From NCBI GenBank assembly GCA_910583885.1, contig CAJUAC010000022.1, positions 1-18,232 of the forward strand: DNA of 18,232 nucleotides, written 5' to 3'. Position 1 is the stretch's first letter, and each line of letters opens with the position of its first letter. The notes under the pieces are model-generated. The model was not told the origin of the DNA and made no database searches. It worked only from the letters and a program-made list of their open reading frames with translations. The DNA is from an uncultured Oscillospiraceae bacterium (lineage in GTDB: Bacteria; Bacillota; Clostridia; Oscillospirales; Oscillospiraceae). Below, one piece after another: positions 12,963 to 18,232 of the stretch. A program made the translations under genes and the position numbers.

Positions 12963-14687
12963 CTATTTTTCCGGGCCATCCGCCGTCAAGCGGATCTCCG
13001 GCGAGAGGATTTGCAATGTCTTATATTGCAAAAAATCCTCCTCCGTGCCTCCGGCCGCCATCAGCAGCAGGGGCTTGTAGAGGGCAGATTGGGCCGCCAG
13101 GCGCAATTTCCGGAAGACGTAGGGCACGCCGGGGGTCTCCTCCTGCCGCAGCAGCAGGCCATCCCCGTCCGCCACCAGCTTCACGATCCGCACGCAGGGC
13201 GTCTCCAAAAAGTCCAAGCGGATATAGAACACCGGCCGCTCCTCCTCGTCGTGGGTGAACCGGCCCAGGGCCGCCACCTGGTAGACGTCCCCCCGGAAGT
13301 CCAGCTGGCTGACCTGTGGGACGCCCAGCCCCACAGGCAGGCGGTAGAGGGCGTCCCGCTCCCGGTAGATCAGCTCCGGCAGGCCGCCCCGGACGCTGAC
13401 CGCCACCGAGGCAACGCCGGCAGTGTAGTTATTGTGCAGCGCCTGCAATACCATGGGCAGCAGCCCTACGGAGGCCGCGCGGGGGTCTGCGGCGGAGAAG
13501 CTGCGGTTGATAAACGGCCCAGCCCGCCCATCCAGGGGCTCCGGCGGGCGGTTGTAGGCGGAGAGGCTGCGAACCGTCTCCGCCAGCTGCTGCCCAGCGT
13601 CCTCGTCCGCCTCCAGCGGGCCGGGGAAGCTGCCGCCGAAATAGCGGTTGACGATCTCAAAATAGCGGCTCTCCTGGAAGTCCGTGTTCTCCCCGGCGTG
13701 GGTGACAACGAGGATCCCGCTGTCCAGGAACCCCAGCACGTTCTGCCCCAGCATCCCGTTAAAGAGGAAGGTGTTTTCATGCCGTCCCACCCAGATCTGA
13801 TAGCCGTAGTGGAAGCCGCCAGTGCCCTCCGGCGGGACGGCGTGGGCAGTAAGGGCGGCGCGCAGGTACTCCCGGGACAGCAGCCGCCTCCCCTGCCAGA
13901 GCCCGCCATCCAGCACCAGCTGGCCCAGCTTGGCCAGATCCTCGGGCCGGATATAGAGCCCCCAGCCGCCCTTCTCTATGCCCATAGGGCACGTCTCCCA
14001 GAGCACGTCCGTGATGCCCATGGGATCGAACAGCCGCTCCTGGAGGAGCTCTGTCATGGGCCGCCCCGCCCTGCGCCGGATGATGGCGGAGAGCATGTAG
14101 GTATTCAGGCTGTTGTAGGAAAACTCTGTGCCCGGTTCCCCCCGCAGGGACGCGCTCAAAAACCGGCGGACCCAGTCCTGCTCAGTCAGCGCCTCCGCCT
14201 CGGTGAACTGTGCGCCTGCACGCATGGTCAGCAGATCCTCCACGGTCATCTCCCGCAGGCGCCGGCGGAGTACGCCGCTCTCATCGAAGATGTCCGCCAC
14301 CGGCTCCTCCACAGACAGCAGGCCGTCGTCCACTAGCAGCCCCACGGCCAGGGACACGACACTCTTACAGGCGGAGAAGGTGTATTTTGCCGCCCGCAGG
14401 TCCTGGGAACCGAAGGACGCCTCGCACAGGACGCTGCCGCTGCGCAGGACCATAACGTCCTGCATCAGCAGGGATCTGTCCCGGGCCAGCTCCTCCAGGA
14501 AGCTCTGGATATGGCGGGACGGGATGCCCTGGGACTCCGGCGCGGCCCGTGGGAAGGGCTGTCTGGCGGGGGACAGGGGCAGGGGGCGTTTCTCCCCCGC
14601 TGGGGGGAGGAAGGGTTCCGTAGCGGTGCGCACGTCCAGAATGCGGCTGAGCAGCTGGAAGGTGCGGCTGGCTGTGGACAGATTCAT
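12963..14687 (-). CDS. Class C beta-lactamase-fold serine hydrolase with C-terminal extension
   Basis: This 574-residue protein has a serine-hydrolase domain at about 50-355. The catalytic S105-A-C-K108 (FSACKS) is the SxxK nucleophile motif, and FSYNS with Tyr191 corresponds to the YxN motif. FLFNGMLGQN is a candidate for the third conserved motif (usually KTG or HxG). Family members are beta-lactamases, DD-peptidases or esterases. No signal peptide is visible, unlike true periplasmic beta-lactamases, so cytoplasmic esterase or peptidase activity is more likely (inference). Residues about 370-574 form an additional domain I do not recognise. GGGGAG seven bases before ATG 14687 supports the start. 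It appears to be a single-gene unit with its own extended -10 promoter and a strong hairpin after it. Confidence 0.85.
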   Translation of the reverse strand: MNLSTASRTFQLLSRILDVRTATEPFLPPAGEKRPLPLSPARQPFPRAAPESQGIPSRHIQSFLEELARDRSLLMQDVMVLRSGSVLCEASFGSQDLRAAKYTFSACKSVVSLAVGLLVDDGLLSVEEPVADIFDESGVLRRRLREMTVEDLLTMRAGAQFTEAEALTEQDWVRRFLSASLRGEPGTEFSYNSLNTYMLSAIIRRRAGRPMTELLQERLFDPMGITDVLWETCPMGIEKGGWGLYIRPEDLAKLGQLVLDGGLWQGRRLLSREYLRAALTAHAVPPEGTGGFHYGYQIWVGRHENTFLFNGMLGQNVLGFLDSGILVVTHAGENTDFQESRYFEIVNRYFGGSFPGPLEADEDAGQQLAETVRSLSAYNRPPEPLDGRAGPFINRSFSAADPRAASVGLLPMVLQALHNNYTAGVASVAVSVRGGLPELIYRERDALYRLPVGLGVPQVSQLDFRGDVYQVAALGRFTHDEEERPVFYIRLDFLETPCVRIVKLVADGDGLLLRQEETPGVPYVFRKLRLAAQSALYKPLLLMAAGGTEEDFLQYKTLQILSPEIRLTADGPEK

Positions 14688-14727
14688 GGCGTCACTCCCC
14701 TATTGGCAAAGATGAAGGGTTTGGGTT

Positions 14728-14736
14728 ATCATAACA
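14728..14736 (-). promoter_or_regulatory. Extended -10 promoter of the serine hydrolase gene
   Basis: On the minus strand TGT-TATGAT (complement of 14728-14736) lies 41 bases before ATG 14687. The extended TGn motif compensates for a poor -35. Confidence 0.5.
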
Positions 14737-14763
14737 CGGCAGCTGGGGGGATTCATCAACGTT

Positions 14764-15795
14764 TCATGAACACTGGCCCAGCAGCCCGCGCAAAACAGAC
14801 AGGAGCGCCTCCACATCCCCCTCCTGCGTATCCCAGGCGGTGACGAAGCGGACGCAGGTCCGCCCGCCCTCCAGCCGCTCCTGGACCTCAAAGGCACACT
14901 GCGCCTCCAGCGCGGCGGCAACGCCGTCAGGGAGGATGGGGAACACCTGGTTGCTGGGGCTGTCCGCCAGCAGGGGGACGCCTAGCGCCTCAAGACCGGC
15001 GGTGAGCTGCCGTGCCAGGGCGTTGGCGTGGGCGGCCAGGGAGAGGTACAGGCCGCCGTGCAGGATGGCGTCAAACTGGACCCCCAGCAGGCGGCCCTTG
15101 GCCAGGATGGCCCCCTGCTGCTTCATGCAGTGGCGGAAACCGGGCTGGAGCCCAGGCTGGACGATGACCAGGGCCTCCCCGAAAAGCAGGCCGTTTTTGG
15201 TGCCGCCGATGGTGAAGGCGTCGCAGGTTTCCCCATAGCTGGCAAAATCCGTCCCGCCCGCGTCCATGGCGCTGCCCAGCCGGGCCCCATCGCAGTACAG
15301 GTACAGGCCCAGCTCATCACAGGCCGTCCGGAGCGCGCGCAGCTCCTCCCGGCTGTAGACCGTGCCCAGCTCCGTGGTATTGGAGATGTAGGCCAGACGG
15401 GGGGCCACCATGTGCTCGCCGGTGTGGGCCGCTGCGGCGGCGCGGAGCAGCTCCGGCGTCAGCTTGCCGTCGGGGGTGGGGAGGTGGATGATCTTGTGGC
15501 CGTCCTGCTCCACAGCCCCGGTCTCGTGGACACAGATATGGGCCGTGGAGGCGGCAACCACCGCCTCATAGGGCCGGAGGAACGCGGCAATGGCCGTCTT
15601 ATTGGCCTGGGTCCCGCCCACCAGGAAGTGGACGGCTGCCTCCGGCTGGCCGCAAAGGCTGCGGATCTGGTCCGCAGCTGCCTGGCAATAGGGGTCTGTG
15701 CCGTAGCCGGCGGTCAGCTCCATGTTGGTCCGGCACAGGGCTTCCAGCACCGCCGGATGGGCCCCGGCACTGTAATCGTTGCGAAAATTCAGCAT
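14764..15795 (-). CDS. Threonine-aldolase-type PLP enzyme (beta-eliminating lyase family)
   Basis: A 343-residue fold-type I PLP enzyme. It begins FRNDYSAGAHPAVLEAL (family DxYxxGAHP), His90 in HICVHETGA is the residue that stacks on PLP, Asp169 in YCDGARLG binds the pyridine nitrogen, and Lys200 in IGGTKNG forms the Schiff base. Low-specificity threonine aldolases split threonine (and allo-threonine) into glycine and acetaldehyde in the cytoplasm; related enzymes split tryptophan or alkylcysteine, and this sequence alone does not fully exclude other beta-lyases. It begins inside the stop of the nitroreductase-NUDIX gene (ATGCTGA, seven-base overlap), so the two form one operon, divergent from a glycine-riboswitch symporter. 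GAGG precedes the start. Confidence 0.9.
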   Translation of the reverse strand: MLNFRNDYSAGAHPAVLEALCRTNMELTAGYGTDPYCQAAADQIRSLCGQPEAAVHFLVGGTQANKTAIAAFLRPYEAVVAASTAHICVHETGAVEQDGHKIIHLPTPDGKLTPELLRAAAAAHTGEHMVAPRLAYISNTTELGTVYSREELRALRTACDELGLYLYCDGARLGSAMDAGGTDFASYGETCDAFTIGGTKNGLLFGEALVIVQPGLQPGFRHCMKQQGAILAKGRLLGVQFDAILHGGLYLSLAAHANALARQLTAGLEALGVPLLADSPSNQVFPILPDGVAAALEAQCAFEVQERLEGGRTCVRFVTAWDTQEGDVEALLSVLRGLLGQCS

Positions 15796-16940
15796 TCAGT
15801 TGTCCTCATTTCCTTCTGTTTCCGTTCCAGGTAGCCCTCCGCCGCCAGCAGGATCTCCTCGTCCGAGGCGTAAGTGATCCGCTCCCGGGCCTCCCGGAAG
15901 GGGAACCACCCCAGGCCCGCGATCTCCGACTCCTGGGGGTGCTCCCGGCCGCCGGTGGGGGTTGCGGTGAAAAAGACCACATCCTTGACCACGCCCGGCT
16001 TGGGGGAATACGTGACCACGTGCCGGAAGCCGGTGTCAATGGCCGCCGTCAGGCCGGTCTCCTCCAGGATCTCCCGGGCGGCAGTCTCCTCCTCCGTCTC
16101 CTTCCCCTCCACATGGCCCTTGGGGAAGCTCCAGTGGCCGCCGTTGTGCCGGGCCAGCAGGTACTGCCGCCCGCCGCCCTCTGCCCGCCAGATCACCGCG
16201 CCGCAGGACTTCTCCTCCGCCGCCTTGCGGAAGATGCCGCCGTCCCCCCACGCCCATTCGCCGCCGTGGGCCCCCAAGGCAAAGTGGTACTTGGCGATCC
16301 CCAGGTCTACCAGGGCAAAGGCCCCGCCGCCCTCCAGGCGGGCCTGGACCGTGCCGTCCGGCAGGAGGGCAAAGCGGTAGCCCCGGCGGTTCAGGGCGGA
16401 GGGGGCCAGGGCTACGGACGCCAGGCCAGCGGCAAACCAGGACGGCCCCTCCTGGGCATCTGCGGCGGCGGGCTTCCGGCCCATCCCTTTCGCCGCCCGG
16501 CGGATCACCTGCTCCCGCAGGCCCGGCTTTTCCGGCGGATAGCCGATGGCGGCTACGCACACCAGCCGCTCCCCCTCCGCCAGATGGCACAGGCAGCTTT
16601 TTTTGTCGTAGGTCCCGCCCACCCAGCAGGTGGCAAGCCCCATGGATACGGCGGTGAGGAGAAGCTCCTCCCCATAGTAGCCGCACTTTTCCTCCAGGTC
16701 CGGGTCGCCCTCCGGCCCGGCGAACACCACATAATGTTCCACCCCCGTGAGCAGCCCATAGCTTTTGGATAGTGAGCGGAAGGGCTCCGGCTGGCCGCAG
16801 ATCAGCTGGAGGCGCAGGCCGGAACGGCTGTTGAGCTGGCTGATGGTTTTCTCCAGCTGCTGCCGCTGGGCAGGGTGGATGGGCCCGGGGCGGTAGCTGC
16901 GATGGGATCTGCGGACGGAAGCCGCGTCGAGCAATGTCAT
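15789..16940 (-). CDS. Nitroreductase-NUDIX hydrolase fusion protein
   Basis: A 383-residue protein with two domains. Residues 1-235 match a TM-nitroreductase type flavoprotein: SVRRSHRSYRPGPI at the start, CGYYGEELLLTAVSMGLATC, APSALNRRGYRF and DLGIAKYHFALGAH. Residues 245-375 are a NUDIX hydrolase: GGHWSFPKG, then the box G275-x5-E281-x7-REILEETGL (289-297), all positions of GX5EX7REUXEEXGU being met. The HWSFPKGH preceding it is typical of asymmetric Ap4A pyrophosphohydrolases. The first domain would reduce a substrate using FMN and NAD(P)H; the second would cut a nucleoside diphosphate. GGAGGAACC precedes ATG 16940. It overlaps the threonine-aldolase gene. No stop or frame shift separates the domains, so the fusion is genuine in this sequence. 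Substrates unknown. Confidence 0.9.
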   Translation of the reverse strand: MTLLDAASVRRSHRSYRPGPIHPAQRQQLEKTISQLNSRSGLRLQLICGQPEPFRSLSKSYGLLTGVEHYVVFAGPEGDPDLEEKCGYYGEELLLTAVSMGLATCWVGGTYDKKSCLCHLAEGERLVCVAAIGYPPEKPGLREQVIRRAAKGMGRKPAAADAQEGPSWFAAGLASVALAPSALNRRGYRFALLPDGTVQARLEGGGAFALVDLGIAKYHFALGAHGGEWAWGDGGIFRKAAEEKSCGAVIWRAEGGGRQYLLARHNGGHWSFPKGHVEGKETEEETAAREILEETGLTAAIDTGFRHVVTYSPKPGVVKDVVFFTATPTGGREHPQESEIAGLGWFPFREARERITYASDEEILLAAEGYLERKQKEMRTTEC

Positions 16941-17004
16941 GGTTCCTCCTCTCCCGCCAGTCCCCAGGGGGCCGGATCGCGGGTTTTTCCAAGTTGTTAC
17001 CCCT

Positions 17005-17033
17005 ATTTTTCACATAGAGTATCCGGTTGTCAA
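17005..17033 (-). promoter_or_regulatory. Probable promoter of the nitroreductase-NUDIX operon
   Basis: On the minus strand TTGACA (complement of 17028-17033), 17 bases, then AAAAAT (complement of 17005-17010, four of six consensus bases). It points at the fusion gene and lies back-to-back with the symporter promoter. Confidence 0.45.
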
Positions 17034-17065
17034 GAGAAAAAATGTAAAGGTTCTGTAAAAAATAC

Positions 17066-17094
17066 TTGCATCTATGCCAGACTTCTGTTAAAAT
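17066..17094 (+). promoter_or_regulatory. Promoter of the riboswitch-symporter transcript
   Basis: TTGCAT (17066-17071), 17-base spacer and TAAAAT (17089-17094), with TG at 17086-17087 giving an extended -10. It starts the transcript just before the glycine aptamers. Confidence 0.7.
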
Positions 17095-17120
17095 AGCGTT
17101 ATCAACTACATATCGGAAGA

Positions 17121-17298
17121 TGTCCGCAGGAGAGCGGGGGCCTTTGGGAAAGGGAGAGGCCCCCCACCGAAGGCGCAACTCGCACAGGTGCCGAAAGGCG
17201 GGACTGCGGGCGGACGGAATTCTGGAGAAGTCCGCGTCATGCGGATGCCGAAGGTGCAAACGGCCAATCCCGTAATCTCTCAGGCAAAAGGACAGAAG
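17121..17298 (+). promoter_or_regulatory. Tandem glycine riboswitch
   Basis: Two glycine aptamers lie in series. The first (about 17121-17215) is closed by GTCCGC (17122-17127) with GCGGAC (17210-17215) and contains GGAGAG, the CCACCGAAGGCGCAA core and a following CAGG. The second (about 17219-17298) is closed by TTCTG (17220-17224) with CAGAA (17293-17297) and has CTGGAGAA, GCCGAAGGTGCAAA and CTCTCAGGCAAAAGGACAGA, a near-exact match to the conserved 3' core. Only a few bases link them, as in gcvT-type tandem riboswitches. They control the alanine/glycine symporter gene. Whether glycine turns it on or off is not settled by the sequence. Confidence 0.92.
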
Positions 17299-17366
17299 CA
17301 GCAGCATAATCCCAGAGGGCCGGTCCTCTCCGGGTGGTGTAGTTGTTCTCTATTTTGAGGGAATCA

Positions 17367-17391
17367 GGGGGAGGCAGTGCCTCTCCTTTTT
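17367..17391 (+). terminator. Riboswitch expression-platform terminator
   Basis: GGGGGAGGCA (17367-17376) pairs with TGCCTCTCCT (17378-17387; two G-U pairs), followed by a T-run to 17391 and more T bases after a CA. It lies 40 bases before the symporter start. CCTCTCC also occurs at 17325-17331, inside a smaller AGAGG/CCTCT hairpin (17314-17329), and could pair with the same G-rich arm as an antiterminator. Confidence 0.75.
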
Positions 17392-17431
17392 CATTTTCCG
17401 GTATGTAAATCATGTTGTAAGGAGAGAGAGT

Positions 17432-18232
17432 ATGAATCAGATTTATGACGCGATCGCAGCCGGCAACGGTTGGCTGAACGACATCGTATGGGGCGTACCC
17501 GCCCTGGTGCTGCTCATGGGCGCAGGCATCATTCTGACGGTGGGGCTCAAGGGGTTCCAGTTCCGGAAGTTCGGCTACGCCATGAAGAACACCATTGGCA
17601 AGATGTTTTCCAAGCAGGCGGCCAAGGAGGGCGAGGTCACACCCTTCCAGGCCCTGACCACCGCCCTGGCGGCCACCGTGGGTACCGGCAACATCGCCGG
17701 GATCACCACCGCCGTCACCCTGGGCGGCGCCGGCTCCATCTTCTGGCTGTGGATCTCTGCCCTGCTGGGCATGGCGACCAAGTACTCCGAGGTGCTGCTG
17801 TCGGTGAAATTCCGTGAGCGCAACGCCCAGGGTGACTGGGTCGGCGGCCCGATGTACTATATCAAGAATGGCCTGGGTAAGAACTGGAAATGGCTGGGTG
17901 TCGTCTTCTGTGTGTTTGGCGGCCTCGCCTCCTTCGGTATCGGCAACGCGGTGCAGGTGGGCAACATCACTGACTCCATCAATACCGCTATCCAGTCCTT
18001 TGTCCCCGCTGCTGCGGAGCAGAAGATGACCATTAACATCGTCCTGGCGGTCATCCTGATGATTATCGTTGGCATCGTGCTCATCGGCGGCATCAAGCGC
18101 ATTGGCGCGGTTACTGAGAAGCTGGTACCCGTCATGTCCGCTATCTATATCCTGGCCTGCCTGGTCGTGGTGCTTTTCAACATCACCAAGGTCCCCCACG
18201 TGTTCGGCATGATCTTCCAGGGTGCGTTCTCC
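17432..18232 (+). CDS. Alanine/glycine:cation symporter (AGCS family), 3' end missing
   Basis: A sodium or proton-coupled importer of alanine or glycine in the cytoplasmic membrane. 267 codons are visible without a stop before the window edge; family members are usually about 450-500 residues, so the 3' part is missing. Family motifs: GFQFRKFGYAMKNTIG, TPFQALTTALAATVGTGNIAG, GMATKYSEV and VGGPMYYIKNGLG, with several hydrophobic helices. AAGGAGAGAGAGT precedes ATG 17432. Glycine riboswitches are known in front of such symporters, which supports glycine or alanine as substrate. The long minus-strand ORF over it is a shadow. Confidence 0.93.
   Translation, partial: MNQIYDAIAAGNGWLNDIVWGVPALVLLMGAGIILTVGLKGFQFRKFGYAMKNTIGKMFSKQAAKEGEVTPFQALTTALAATVGTGNIAGITTAVTLGGAGSIFWLWISALLGMATKYSEVLLSVKFRERNAQGDWVGGPMYYIKNGLGKNWKWLGVVFCVFGGLASFGIGNAVQVGNITDSINTAIQSFVPAAAEQKMTINIVLAVILMIIVGIVLIGGIKRIGAVTEKLVPVMSAIYILACLVVVLFNITKVPHVFGMIFQGAFS

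Noticed and set aside
12951..14336. 461-codon plus-strand ORF
   Set aside because: Antisense of the serine hydrolase, which has catalytic motifs and an RBS; the shadow is rich in Gln, His and Arg as expected.
16036..17307. 423-codon minus-strand ORF
   Set aside because: It runs through the glycine riboswitch and the nitroreductase-NUDIX gene in a wrong frame.
17237..18199. 320-codon minus-strand ORF
   Set aside because: Antisense of the AGCS symporter and riboswitch; His/Asp-rich shadow composition.
1..18232. CRISPR array, insertion sequence or prophage
   Set aside because: No regularly spaced repeats, transposase, integrase or phage structural genes were found on either strand; the only short direct repeats are the four at 8321-8362.

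Overview
The window looks like chromosomal DNA of a GC-rich, spore-forming member of the Clostridia, probably an Oscillospiraceae-type gut bacterium of the Flavonifractor/Lawsonibacter kind. This rests on the high GC content, strong GGAGG ribosome binding sites, a SpoIIM-family gene, a tandem glycine riboswitch and a LanFEG/Cpr-type antimicrobial-peptide transporter with its two-component system. The species assignment is inference. No phage, insertion sequence or CRISPR was seen.

Layout. 1-55 (-): 5' part of a tRNA-Leu(GAG) running off the left edge, with a consensus promoter. 375-932 (+): TetR-type regulator followed by a hairpin terminator. 1027-2016 (-) and 2226-3608 (+): a divergent pair made of a radical SAM/SPASM-like enzyme and a full-length homologue that has lost every iron-sulfur cysteine motif. 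3641-9038: a peptide-sensing and export module. On the minus strand it reads response regulator, ABC ATPase, two ABC-2 permeases, a 49-residue one-helix membrane protein and, separated from these, a histidine kinase. A plus-strand MerR/GyrI regulator sits between the permeases and the kinase. 9166-12843 (-): three unrelated GNAT acetyltransferases, glutamyl-tRNA synthetase and a SpoIIM-family membrane protein, several joined by ATGA overlaps. 12963-14687 (-): a beta-lactamase-fold serine hydrolase. 14764-16940 (-): a nitroreductase-NUDIX fusion overlapping a threonine-aldolase-type PLP enzyme. 17121-18232 (+): tandem glycine riboswitch, terminator and an alanine/glycine:cation symporter cut by the right edge.

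How they work together. The ATPase carries the E-loop described for LanF immunity proteins. Four direct repeats precede its promoter, which suggests the response regulator switches on the transporter. The MerR protein probably controls its own promoter, and through a shared dyad perhaps also the kinase. On the right, a glycine-sensing RNA controls an amino-acid symporter divergent from a gene whose product may make glycine from threonine.

The most novel part is the radical SAM enzyme with its cluster-less homologue. No precursor peptide or substrate is evident, so their function is unknown. The small membrane protein and the MerR insertion are the next most interesting.
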